Assembly: GCA_937942115.1 (NCBI GenBank)
Contig: CALDFY010000160.1
Span: forward strand, 1 to 11,619
From: an uncultured Anaerolineae bacterium
GTDB taxonomy: Bacteria; Chloroflexota; Anaerolineae; B4-G1; DUEL01
Reading direction: 5' to 3'
DNA length: 11,619 nt
Made by a program: the position numbers and the translations under genes. Shown here one piece after another: positions 6,037 to 11,619 of the stretch. Position 1 is the first letter of the stretch. Every line of letters begins with the position of its first letter. The notes under the pieces are model-generated. The model saw only the letters and a program-made list of their open reading frames with translations. It had not been told where the DNA came from and did no database searches.

Positions 6037-6375
6037 CTAAATCGTTGCGTCCAGCAGTATCTGCTCGCAGGCCTCCTCCAGCGCGTCCAGCGCGTCGGCG
6101 ATGGCGGGCAGACTGGGCGGGTCGTCCAGCAACCCGTCCTCTATCTCCTGGCGCAGCAGGCGGAGGAGGCCTGCCGATTCCACCGGGAGGACGTCTGTCA
6201 GGGCGTCCAGCCGTTCCTGGCAGGGCCGCCAGAGGGTCAGCAATTCCCGCCGCCGGTCTGGCTCCCGGGCCTGCTCGCCCAGCACCTGGATCGTGGTGCG
6301 GTAGACGTGCAGCGCCGCGCGCAGCCCCAGCAACGATCGGATGGGGCGAGGGGATGGCTCCACCTCCGGACTCAT
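6037..6375 (-). CDS. Hypothetical 112-residue helical protein
   Basis: A 112-residue acidic protein that I cannot assign to a family. It is predicted almost wholly helical: SLLGLRAALHVYRTTIQVLG, then RRRELLTLWRPCQERLDALT, then a leucine-rich stretch ESAGLLRLLRQEIEDGLLDD, and a final helix AIADALDALEEACEQILLDA. The heptad-like leucine spacing would suit a small helical bundle or a protein-binding partner. ATG 6375 overlaps the TPR gene stop as ATGA and has a strong GAGGAGGA seven bases upstream, so translation is probably coupled to the TPR protein. The frame is open upstream, but those residues only shadow the TPR gene. A structural partner role for the TPR or membrane protein is plausible but unproven. 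Confidence 0.8.
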   Translation of the reverse strand: MSPEVEPSPRPIRSLLGLRAALHVYRTTIQVLGEQAREPDRRRELLTLWRPCQERLDALTDVLPVESAGLLRLLRQEIEDGLLDDPPSLPAIADALDALEEACEQILLDATI

Positions 6376-6797
6376 TTCTCCTCCTCGGTGCTGCCGGCTT
6401 CCAGGAGAGCGATCTGTCGCCGACTGATTTCCCGCCATTGAGGGTCATCGCCCTCAGAGAGGTACCGGCGGAAATCGGCGACCGCGCCGGGCAGGTTGCC
6501 CATCACTTCGCGGGCCAGCGCGCGGTTGAACCACGCCTCTGCCCGCTGCGGATCCAGTTCCAGGACGCGCGTCAGGTCTGCTTCGGCGCCCTCCCCGTCG
6601 CCCAGTTCCCGCCAGCGCAGGAGGCCCCGGTCGTATAGCGCCTGCGCGAAAGTCGGCAGAATCTCTATCGCGCGGGTGAAATCCTGTTCGGCCCGACGGT
6701 AAGCGGCCGGGTCGTCGTACTGGTGACCCCAATGGCGCCAGGTCATCCCGCGCAGGTGATAGAAATGGGCCAGCAGTCGGCGGAAGGGGTGTTTCAT
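6372..6797 (-). CDS. TPR repeat protein
   Basis: A 141-residue tetratricopeptide protein. Two good repeats cover residues 49-82 (TFAQALYDRGLLRWRELGDG, then EADLTRVLELDP) and 83-116 (RAEAWFNRALAREVMGNLPG, then AVADFRRYLSEGD). A degenerate repeat with AEQDFTRAIEILP precedes them at about 33-48. There is no signal peptide or membrane segment. TPRs bind partner proteins; the likely partners are the two products encoded next in the same direction. ATG 6797 is chosen because the upstream part of the frame falls in promoter-like AT-rich DNA. There is no clear ribosome-binding site, which would fit a leaderless or nearly leaderless transcript from the promoter at 6832-6804. The gene ends with an ATGA overlap into the 112-residue gene. 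Confidence 0.85.
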   Translation of the reverse strand: MKHPFRRLLAHFYHLRGMTWRHWGHQYDDPAAYRRAEQDFTRAIEILPTFAQALYDRGLLRWRELGDGEGAEADLTRVLELDPQRAEAWFNRALAREVMGNLPGAVADFRRYLSEGDDPQWREISRRQIALLEAGSTEEEK

Positions 6798-6803
6798 ACC
6801 CCA

Positions 6804-6832
6804 AATATAATCGCAAACCGATTCTATCGCAA
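6804..6832 (-). promoter_or_regulatory. Candidate promoter of the TPR operon
   Basis: On the minus strand TTGCGA (6832-6827), a 17-base spacer and TATATT (6809-6804) are followed only six bases later by the TPR start codon at 6797. Initiation near the ATG would give a leaderless mRNA, consistent with the missing ribosome-binding site. The AT-rich island stands out in GC-rich surroundings. Confidence 0.4.
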
Positions 6833-6839
6833 GTTTGTA

Positions 6840-6859
6840 GCGCAAGGTTTGTCTTGCGC
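6840..6859. repeat. Hairpin GCGCAAG/CTTGCGC in divergent spacer
   Basis: A perfect 7-base inverted repeat with a six-base loop (GTTTGT) lies between the two divergent promoters. Flanking bases repeat parts of it (CGCAAGTTTGTAG at 6828-6840, then CGCAAGGTTTGTC at 6841-6853), giving a partial direct repeat. It could be an operator shared by both genes or one copy of a dispersed TAGCGCAAG hairpin. Confidence 0.5.
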
Positions 6860-6864
6860 GGCAT

Positions 6865-6892
6865 TTGACAGTTCAGGAATCTGGAGTATCCT
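6865..6892 (+). promoter_or_regulatory. Candidate promoter of the M20 peptidase gene
   Basis: TTGACA at 6865-6870, a 16-base spacer and TATCCT at 6887-6892 form a good sigma-70-type site. Initiation near 6899 leaves a leader of about 25 bases that contains the GGAGG used by ATG 6924. That geometry would also exclude the alternative ATG at 6900. Confidence 0.55.
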
Positions 6893-6923
6893 TGCCAGCA
6901 TGCAAGGGACTGCGGAGGGAAAA

Positions 6924-8276
6924 ATGGACGACGTTTTTTCAGATATTGACGCCCACGTTGAAGAATATCTGGCCCGTCTGAAGCGGGCGCTGGCCCAGCC
7001 CAGTATCGCGGCGGAGGGCAGGGGCATCGCCGAGATGGCCGACCTGCTGGCGGAAGAACTGCGCGCCACCGGCTTCCAGGTGGAGACGGTCGCCACCGAC
7101 GGCGCTCCGGTGCTCCTGGCCCGAATGGAGGGACGCCGCCCGGAGCGGATGCTCCTCTACAACCACTACGACGTCCAGCCGGCAGACCCGCTGGAACTCT
7201 GGACCTCGCCGCCCTTTGCGCCGACCGTCCGGGACGGCAAACTCTACGCCCGGGGCGCCTCTGACAACAAGGGGGCTATCTTCGCCCGCCTGGCGGCGGT
7301 GGAATCGTACCGGCGCGTCCGGGGCGACCTCCCCCTCGGCCTGACCTGGGTGATTGAGGGAGAGGAGGAGGTGGGAAGTCTCCACCTCCACCAGTTCGTG
7401 GCGGCGCGGGAGGACGCGCTGCGGGGCGTCCTGGGGTGCGTCTGGGAGGCGGGCGGCCGGGATGCCCGGGAGCGATACGAAATCGGCCTCGGCTGCAAGG
7501 GGATTCTCTACCTGGAACTGCGGGCCCGGGGGGCGGCACGGGACCTCCATTCGGCCAACGCGGCCATCGTCGTCAATCCGGCCTGGCGGCTGGTCTGGGC
7601 CCTCCACAGCCTCCAGGGACCCGATGGTCGGGTGCGCATCCCCGGATTCTACGACGCCGTCCGCCCGCCCACGCCAGCCCAGCAGGCCGCCCTGGCCGAT
7701 TGGGAGTTCCCGGAGGACGAAGTCCGCGCCCTCTACGGGATTGACCGTTTCCTGGACGGGCTGACGGGGATGGCGCTCAAGGAGCGACTCCTTTTCGGCC
7801 CCACCTGCAACATAGACGGCTTCCATAGCGGCTACGGCGGCCCCGGTTCCAAGACCGTCCTCCCCTGCGAGGCGGTGGCGAAACTGGACTTCCGGTTGGT
7901 TCCCGACCAGTGGCCGGAGCGGGTCCTGGAAGCGCTGCGGGCCCACCTGGACGCGCAGGGATTCCCGGACGTGGAGATTGCCTGGTGGGAGGGGGAGGCC
8001 CCGTCCGCCGGAGACCCCGAGCACCCCTTTGTTCAGACGGCCGTCCGGGCGGCGGAGCGGGTCTACGGACACCGACCGGCGCTCTTGCCGATGATGGCGG
8101 GGACGGGGCCCGTCTACCTGCTCTGTGGTCAGTTCGGCACGCCGATGGTCACGGCAGGGGTGGGGTACGCCGATTCCCGCGCCCACGCGCCGGATGAGAA
8201 CATCCGCCTGACCGACTTCGTGGAGGGCATCCGCTACATCGCCGCCCTGCTGGACGAATACGAGAGTCAGCGGTAA
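6924..8276 (+). CDS. M20 family metallopeptidase (dipeptidase-like)
   Basis: A 450-residue M20/ArgE-DapE-CPG2 family zinc peptidase, closest in style to the carnosinase/CNDP-like dipeptidases. Metal and catalytic residues are in place: YNHYDVQP (zinc H81, D83), GASDNKGAIFARL (bridging D114), EGEEEVGS (catalytic E148, zinc E149), and ADSRAHAPDENI (zinc H421). The dimerisation or lid domain lies in the middle, with DLHSANAAIVVNPAWRLVWA and CNIDGFHSGYGGPGSKTVLP. No signal peptide is seen, so it is cytoplasmic and probably cleaves dipeptides or an N-acyl/amide substrate. ATG 6924 follows GGAGG by five bases; ATG 6900 in frame is an alternative. It is transcribed divergently from the TPR gene, and its last ten bases overlap the opposing DUF420-like gene. 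Confidence 0.95.
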   Translation: MDDVFSDIDAHVEEYLARLKRALAQPSIAAEGRGIAEMADLLAEELRATGFQVETVATDGAPVLLARMEGRRPERMLLYNHYDVQPADPLELWTSPPFAPTVRDGKLYARGASDNKGAIFARLAAVESYRRVRGDLPLGLTWVIEGEEEVGSLHLHQFVAAREDALRGVLGCVWEAGGRDARERYEIGLGCKGILYLELRARGAARDLHSANAAIVVNPAWRLVWALHSLQGPDGRVRIPGFYDAVRPPTPAQQAALADWEFPEDEVRALYGIDRFLDGLTGMALKERLLFGPTCNIDGFHSGYGGPGSKTVLPCEAVAKLDFRLVPDQWPERVLEALRAHLDAQGFPDVEIAWWEGEAPSAGDPEHPFVQTAVRAAERVYGHRPALLPMMAGTGPVYLLCGQFGTPMVTAGVGYADSRAHAPDENIRLTDFVEGIRYIAALLDEYESQR

Positions 8277-8698
8277 AGCAGAAGGTAGACCCCGGTCCCG
8301 CCCACGATGCTCAGCAGCCAGAGGGCCATGCTGATACGCATCAGCCAGAGGGGGCGGCGGGGCGGCCATTTTCGGCGCCAGTTCATCCGCACGACAGTAT
8401 AGGTCATCAGCCCCTGGGCCAGCCCGCCAGTCACGCCGTGCATAAAGGGAACGACGGTGGCGGTTTGGACGAAGACATTGCGGCCCAGTTGGGCCAGTTC
8501 CAGCCAGCGTCCGACCATCCCGAAGAGGATGGGGAGCCAGGCCAGGAGGGCCACCCAGGCCATCAAGCGGCAGTGTCTGGGGAACGCCCTCCGGCGGGCC
8601 AGTATCCATCCTCCCACAGCCACCGCCCCCAGCGCCCAGAGGCTGACCAGAGTGACGTCGGCAACGAAGGGGGCTCCACTTCTCAGGAATCCGGTCAT
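8267..8698 (-). CDS. DUF420-like four-helix membrane protein
   Basis: A 143-residue integral membrane protein with four predicted helices at about 12-34, 44-64, 79-103 and 117-140. RHCRLMAWVALLAW, VVPFMHGVTGGLAQGL and RPLWLMRISMALWLLSIVGG followed by TGVYLLLY resemble the DUF420 family, whose members carry conserved histidines in or beside helices; here the candidates are H42 and H87. DUF420 proteins are often near cytochrome oxidase genes, but none is here and the function is unknown. ATG 8698 has GGAGGAAA about eight bases upstream. The gene is 68 bases downstream of the TauE/SafE-like permease on the same strand, with a long palindrome between them, so the pair may be one operon with differential expression. 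It overlaps the peptidase gene by ten bases at the 3' end. Assignment to DUF420 is moderate. Confidence 0.72.
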   Translation of the reverse strand: MTGFLRSGAPFVADVTLVSLWALGAVAVGGWILARRRAFPRHCRLMAWVALLAWLPILFGMVGRWLELAQLGRNVFVQTATVVPFMHGVTGGLAQGLMTYTVVRMNWRRKWPPRRPLWLMRISMALWLLSIVGGTGVYLLLYR

Positions 8699-8718
8699 AG
8701 GGGTTTCCTCCCGGGATA

Positions 8719-8763
8719 GGGGATTTTGCAGCAGGCGGCAAAGCCGCCTGCCGCAAAATCCCC
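8719..8763. repeat. 45-base near-perfect palindrome
   Basis: Arms of 21 bases (GGGGATTTTGC plus GCAGGCGGC with one A between) pair with GCCGCCTGC and GCAAAATCCCC around an AAA loop. The only mismatch is A8730 against C8752. It lies between the permease and the DUF420-like gene. No T-run follows on either strand, so it does not look like a standard intrinsic terminator. It could attenuate read-through or protect the upstream mRNA 3' end, or be a REP-like/MITE-like insertion. Confidence 0.85.
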
Positions 8764-8766
8764 TTG

Positions 8767-9483
8767 TTATGCCAGCACCAGACGCACTCCCAGAATACAG
8801 AGCAACACCAGCACGAGAATCCGGAATCGCTCCGGATTCAGGTACCGGCTCAGACGCCCGCCGATCAGAAACCCCAGGAGCAGCGCGGGCACGGCGATCA
8901 GATAAGCCCGGGCGACCACCGGGGTGATGTTTTGGGCGACCAGGTGGCCCGCGATGACCAGCGCGTCGTTGAAAATAAAGAGGGTCTGAAGGTTGGCCTT
9001 GAACTCGTCGGGGGGCCACTCCAGTGCCTGGCCGTAGACGATGAGCGGCGGGCCGGAGGTGTTGTAGGCTCCGCCCAGCATCCCGGCCAGAAAACCGACC
9101 CCCCAGGCCCAGGGACGCCCGTTGGGCCGGGGGATGCGAAAACCCGCCAGGGCGTATACGGCATAGAGGGAGATCACCGCGCCCAGGACGCCCAGCACCA
9201 TCCTCTCGTCTATTCGCCGCAGGGCCAGGATGCCCAGAGGGATGCCGAAGGTCATCCCGACCAGCAGCGGGGAGACGGCGCGGGGGCGGATTCCGGCCCG
9301 GTACCGGCTCAGCATCAGCACGTCCACCGTCGTGGTAATGAGGGCGACCAGGGGCGTGGCGGTACGGATACCCATCAGGCCGGGCAGGATGGACATCGGA
9401 ATCAGCCCGGAGCCGAAACCGCTCAGCCGCTGGGTCAGCGCGGCGGCAAGGGTGACCAGTGCAACCGGAAGGTCTGTTCCCAA
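8767..9483 (-). CDS. TauE/SafE (TSUP) family membrane permease
   Basis: A 238-residue transporter of the TSUP family (DUF81), which exports sulfite, sulfoacetate and related organosulfur anions; the substrate here is unknown. The two homologous halves are visible. The first has LTQRLSGFGSGLIPMSILPG and ATPLVALITTTVDVLMLSRY; the second has WGVGFLAGMLGGAYNTSGPP with the diagnostic GPP and LIVYGQALEWPPDEFKANLQ. About seven hydrophobic helices are present, the last ending in LVLVLLCILGVRLVLA. The length is typical. The start is TTG 9483, with GGAG about 12 bases upstream; no in-frame ATG exists nearby, so this start is less certain. The DUF420-like gene follows on the same strand. Confidence 0.88.
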   Translation of the reverse strand: MGTDLPVALVTLAAALTQRLSGFGSGLIPMSILPGLMGIRTATPLVALITTTVDVLMLSRYRAGIRPRAVSPLLVGMTFGIPLGILALRRIDERMVLGVLGAVISLYAVYALAGFRIPRPNGRPWAWGVGFLAGMLGGAYNTSGPPLIVYGQALEWPPDEFKANLQTLFIFNDALVIAGHLVAQNITPVVARAYLIAVPALLLGFLIGGRLSRYLNPERFRILVLVLLCILGVRLVLA

Positions 9484-9522
9484 TCTGGCATTTTCTCCGG
9501 GTTGGAGTAGAATCGGGTCTGG

Positions 9523-9544
9523 CTATCTGACACTTTTCAGATAG
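9523..9544. repeat. Hairpin CTATCTGA/TCAGATAG
   Basis: A perfect 8-base inverted repeat with loop CACTTT stands between the permease start and the large nested repeat at 9544-9761. It lies about 40 bases upstream of the permease TTG, so it would be in its promoter or leader. The loop side, TGACACTTTT, recurs in reverse complement at 301-310, hinting at a dispersed family. Confidence 0.5.
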
Positions 9545-9761
9545 GACGCGGAAAAACGCGGATCAACACGGATGAACACGGCAATAAAAAAGATTTTCCG
9601 TGCATTTCCGTGTTCTTCCGTGTGCTACAGGACGCGGAAAGGCATCTCCCACAAAGGCATAAAGATCACAAAGATTTATGTTGATGTTCTTTGTGCCTTT
9701 GTGTCTTGGTGTGAGAACGAAAGGGAGATTTTTTCCGCGTTTTCCGCGCTCGTCCGCGTCC
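9544..9761. repeat. Nested composite inverted repeat (three motif families)
   Basis: The outer arms are 9544-9562 (GGACGCGGAAAAACGCGGA) and 9743-9761; the second is its reverse complement at 16 of 19 positions. Inside, an ACGCGGATCAACACGG-type arm at 9556-9581 pairs imperfectly with 9598-9623 (CCGTG-rich). Further in, CACAAAGGCATAAAGATCAC starting at 9650 pairs imperfectly with TCTTTGTGCCTTTGTGTCTT at 9689-9708. A third copy of AGGACGCGGAAA is at 9629-9640. The whole gap 9484-9815 (332 bases) has no credible gene; frames here translate only the repeat. Such CGCGGA/CACGGA and CACAAAG units are dispersed in Chloroflexota and other genomes (family knowledge). Confidence 0.8.
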
Positions 9762-9815
9762 TGCTTTCCAAACTGTCGGGTAGGTAGCGGTTTTTTCACT
9801 TATGCAGGAGGCCGG

Positions 9816-10505
9816 ATGACGGAGCATCCAACGAACCTCACTGTGGATATTCTGGCGGTCGGTGCCCATCCCGATGATGCGGAAATCGGCTGCGCCGGGT
9901 TGCTCCTGAAAGCGAAGGCGCGCGGCCTGCGAACCGGGATTCTGGTGCTCACCCAGGGCGAGATGGGGACGTTTGGCGACCCGGAGACCCGCCGGGCGGA
10001 GGCCGAGGCGGCCGCCCGCATCCTGCAGGTGGACGCGTTCCGCATTCTGGACCTGCCCGACGCGCGCCTGGAGTTCAACTACGAGAACACCCTGCGCATC
10101 GTGGAGGTCCTGCGGGAATGGCGCCCCCGGCTACTGCTCTCTCCCCACGAGGACGACCACCATCCCGACCACGTGGCGACGGCACGTCTGGTGGAACGGG
10201 CCGCGTTTCTGGCGACCCGCCCGGCCCTCTTTCCCCAGTACGAGCCGCTCATCCCTCAGCCCCGTCACCTGACCTTTCCGCTCTCTTTCCAGCGGCCGCT
10301 TCGCCCGCACTTCGTCCTGGACATCACCGATGTCTACGGAATCAAACAGCAGGCGCTGCAGGCCCATGGGTCTCAGTACGGGCCTATCCTCTTTGCGGTG
10401 GAAATCGTCGCCCGCTACTACGGGATGATGATCCCAGCAGCCTACGGTGAGGGCTTCCTGACCAAAGGCCCGCATCCCCTGACCGACGCGCTGGGGATTA
10501 TCTGA
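9816..10505 (+). CDS. bshB1: PIG-L/LmbE family deacetylase, BshB1-like
   Basis: A 229-residue zinc-dependent N-deacetylase. VDILAVGAHPDDAEIGCAGL carries zinc ligands H18 and D21 and the general base D20. SPHEDDHHPDHVATARLVER supplies the third zinc histidine (H119). The C-terminal block HFVLDITDVYGIKQQALQAH, then IVARYYGMMIPAAYGEGF, matches the BshB1 subgroup, which deacetylates N-acetylglucosaminyl malate in bacillithiol synthesis. No BshA or BshC gene is in the window, so another N-acetyl sugar substrate remains possible. ATG 9816 is chosen: AGGAGG lies four bases upstream, and the frame's earlier part (from 9678) only reads through the repeat region. The gene stands alone on the plus strand between two repeat-rich gaps; I see no clear promoter outside the repeats. 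Confidence 0.9.
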   Translation: MTEHPTNLTVDILAVGAHPDDAEIGCAGLLLKAKARGLRTGILVLTQGEMGTFGDPETRRAEAEAAARILQVDAFRILDLPDARLEFNYENTLRIVEVLREWRPRLLLSPHEDDHHPDHVATARLVERAAFLATRPALFPQYEPLIPQPRHLTFPLSFQRPLRPHFVLDITDVYGIKQQALQAHGSQYGPILFAVEIVARYYGMMIPAAYGEGFLTKGPHPLTDALGII

Positions 10506-10506
10506 T

Positions 10507-10541
10507 TGACCGCCGACGACGGACGACTGACCACTGACCGC
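10507..10541. repeat. Heptamer tandem repeat, five units
   Basis: Five consecutive seven-base units follow the deacetylase stop: TGACCGC, CGACGAC, GGACGAC, TGACCAC, TGACCGC. The constant core is GAC in positions 2-4, with C or AC at the end. It resembles the short tandemly repeated repetitive heptamers known from cyanobacteria and seen in Chloroflexota. In reverse it reads GGTCAGTGGTCAGTCGTCC. No gene lies between 10506 and 10789. Confidence 0.65.
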
Positions 10542-10548
10542 TGAGAAC

Positions 10549-10624
10549 CGCTCGTAGTAAGGCACGAAACGAAGGGGAGTGCTGTTCGCTTGTAGTAAGG
10601 CACGAAACGAAGGGGAGTGCCGTT
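10549..10624 (+). repeat. 38-bp tandem direct repeat, two copies
   Basis: Copy one (10549-10586) and copy two (10587-10624) abut exactly and differ only at two positions (C/T after CGCT, and T/C before GTT). Each contains the inverted repeat GGCAC ... GTGCC with a 13-base loop, so each can fold as a hairpin. A diverged third copy in reverse orientation lies at 10637-10674. Confidence 0.88.
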
Positions 10625-10636
10625 TTGGCCCACCGG

Positions 10637-10674
10637 GACGCCACTCCGCTTCGCTCCGTGGCTGACTACGAACC
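10637..10674 (-). repeat. Inverted, diverged copy of the 38-bp repeat
   Basis: Aligned to the reverse complement of the copy at 10587-10624, about 28 of 38 positions match. The stem GGCAC/GTGCC has become GCCAC/GTGGC, a paired change at 10641 and 10661 that keeps base pairing. A separate 6-base hairpin CGAACC/CAT/GGTTCG starts at 10669 and ends at 10683. Confidence 0.6.
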
Positions 10675-10689
10675 CATGGTTCGCTCAAA

Positions 10690-11619
10690 TTTAGGCCAGT
10701 TTTGAACGCTTGGTGTGAATTGTTATACGCTTGCGAAGTAGGACAGGGAGCAGTAAAATATGGAAAAATCTGCTGCCAGGAGGCTGAAAATGGTAGACAT
10801 TGAGACCTTCCTGATCACTTTGTTCGTACTGGTGGATGATTTCTGCAAGGCTCATCCTCTCCCATCCCGTCCCGGCCCGAAGTGGAAGCTCCATCCCAGT
10901 GAGGCGATCACTCTTCTCCTCTTCTCGCAATGGGCCCGCTTCCGGAGCGAGCGGGATTTCTACCGCTTCGCCCAGCAGCATCTCCGCTCTCTTTTCCCCA
11001 ACCTTCCCTCCCGGCCTCAACTGAATCGCCAGTGGCGCACCCTGCATGCTCAGGTGTGCGCCTTCTTCATCTACCTGGCCGACCTCCTGGAAAAGGCCGA
11101 TGACCTCTACCAGATATTGGACCTGGCGCCGGTGGTCACCCGAGATGCCAAGCGGCGGGGAGAGGGATGGCTGGCCGGACAAGCGGACATCGGGAAAAGC
11201 ACTCGTCTGGGATGGTATGAAGGGCTCAAGATGCTGCTGGCCACTTACCCCTCCGGCGTGATCACCGGCTTCGCCCTGGCCCCAGCCAGTACCAAGGAGC
11301 AACCGTTCGCCGAGACCTTCTTCGCCCTGCGGGCTTTTCCTCATCCCCGCTGCCCGTCGGTGGGCCACCTTTACCGGGGCCGGTACTACGTGATGGATAA
11401 CGGCTTTGAGGGCCAGGAGAACCGACAACGATGGGCGGAACAATATGGTGTATGGACAGTCTACCCTCCCAAGCGGACAGCTCAGAACCCCTGGCCCAAG
11501 GCGTTGCGCCGGTGGTTGGCCGGTCTCCGTCAGATGATTGAAACGGTTGTGGACAAGCTGTGGAATACCTTCCGGTTGGACCGGGAGCGGCCGCACACGC
11601 TGATGGGCGTTTTCACCCG
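10690..11619 (+). mobile_element. Insertion sequence, IS982/IS4-like, left part only
   Basis: The transposase gene and its leader mark an insertion sequence whose right part lies beyond the window. The left boundary is not seen directly. It is placed near 10690, where the repeat region ends and base composition turns AT-richer. No terminal inverted repeat can be matched without the right end. Confidence 0.5.
10790..11619 (+). CDS. IS982/IS4-like DDE transposase, partial (3' end missing)
   Basis: The first 276 residues of a DDE transposase; the frame is still open at the window edge. MVDIETFLITLFVLVDDFCK opens like IS982 transposases, and LHPSEAITLLLFSQWARFRS, YRFAQQHLRSLFPNLPSRPQ and LNRQWRTLHAQ follow in family order. 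The first catalytic aspartate is probably in VVTRDAKRRG, the second in YYVMDNGFEGQENRQRWAEQ, and the glutamate in LRQMIETVVDKLWNTFRLDR. GWYEGLKMLLATYPSGVITG is the conserved strand-turn. ATG 10790 has AGGAGG six bases upstream; an in-frame ATG at 10760 with AGGGAG would add ten residues. The visible frame has no interruption, so the element may be recent. Family placement (IS982 over other IS4-group families) is moderate. Confidence 0.82.
   Translation, partial: MVDIETFLITLFVLVDDFCKAHPLPSRPGPKWKLHPSEAITLLLFSQWARFRSERDFYRFAQQHLRSLFPNLPSRPQLNRQWRTLHAQVCAFFIYLADLLEKADDLYQILDLAPVVTRDAKRRGEGWLAGQADIGKSTRLGWYEGLKMLLATYPSGVITGFALAPASTKEQPFAETFFALRAFPHPRCPSVGHLYRGRYYVMDNGFEGQENRQRWAEQYGVWTVYPPKRTAQNPWPKALRRWLAGLRQMIETVVDKLWNTFRLDRERPHTLMGVFT

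Noticed and set aside
6939..8756. Minus-strand open frame, 605 codons
   Set aside because: It covers the M20 peptidase in antisense; the peptidase has all its zinc ligands and a promoter, so the long frame is an artefact of GC-rich codon usage.
8719..8763. Intrinsic terminator
   Set aside because: The stem is strong, but no T-run follows on either strand, and it lies between two genes read in the same direction.
3229..9483. An anti-phage defence island
   Set aside because: Only a decayed toxin-antitoxin pair hints at it; the other genes are metabolic, membrane or unknown, with no nuclease-helicase, NTPase or effector combination.
8764..9510. Plus-strand open frame, 248 codons rich in Gln, Gly and His
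   Set aside because: It is antisense to the TauE/SafE-like permease, whose two-repeat membrane pattern is clear.
9563..9799. Small open frames on both strands in the repeat region
   Set aside because: The translations come entirely from CGCGGA, CACGGA and CACAAAG repeats; there is no ribosome-binding site or domain.
10549..10624. Possible CRISPR array
   Set aside because: The two 38-bp copies abut with no spacer and there are no cas genes; it is a simple tandem repeat.
10691..11596. Minus-strand open frame, 301 codons
   Set aside because: It is antisense to the transposase, which has DDE-type motifs and an AGGAGG site; the other strand has neither.

Overview
The window is GC-rich and packed with short, mostly metabolic or accessory genes. 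These are separated by intergenic DNA full of hairpin-forming dispersed repeats. Several traits point to a Chloroflexota bacterium, probably Anaerolineae-like: a proline/threonine-rich TPTP-type membrane protein, an Uma2-family gene, HicB- and Phd-type antitoxin orphans, repeat families of the CGCGGATCAACACGG and CACAAAGGCACAAAG kind, and TTG/GTG starts. This assignment is inference from sequence style; there is no rRNA or marker gene here to confirm it.

Layout. Bases 1-367 carry no gene. They hold a chain of perfect hairpins followed by two G-run tracts. A plus-strand block (368-3263) then reads Uma2 endonuclease, M52 hydrogenase maturation protease, a 50-residue HicB-like remnant, a single-domain response regulator and a GAF-like/HisKA/HATPase histidine kinase. 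The kinase overlaps tail-to-tail with a minus-strand block (6797-3229). Read in its own direction, that block is: TPR protein, 112-residue helical protein, single-pass PT-rich membrane protein, Phd/YefM antitoxin, broken PIN (VapC) toxin, GNAT acetyltransferase, and DUF72/YecE protein. The M20 metallopeptidase (6924-8276) is transcribed divergently from the TPR gene and converges on a minus-strand pair: TauE/SafE-type permease (9483-8767), then a DUF420-like membrane protein (8698-8267). After a 330-base repeat-only region comes a PIG-L/BshB1-like deacetylase (9816-10505). Next are a heptamer array, a 38-bp tandem repeat with an inverted relative, and an IS982/IS4-like transposase cut by the right edge.

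How genes work together. The hydrogenase protease, response regulator and kinase look like an accessory/regulatory tail of a hydrogenase locus, but no hydrogenase structural gene is present. The TPR, 112-residue and PT-rich membrane proteins are tightly packed (the first two share an ATGA overlap) and may form one envelope-associated unit of unknown function. The Phd/PIN pair is a type II toxin-antitoxin module whose toxin has lost its middle and its frame. I see no convincing new defence system. The most unusual content is non-coding: several different palindromic repeat families, one with a nested architecture and one with a compensatory base-pair change between copies.
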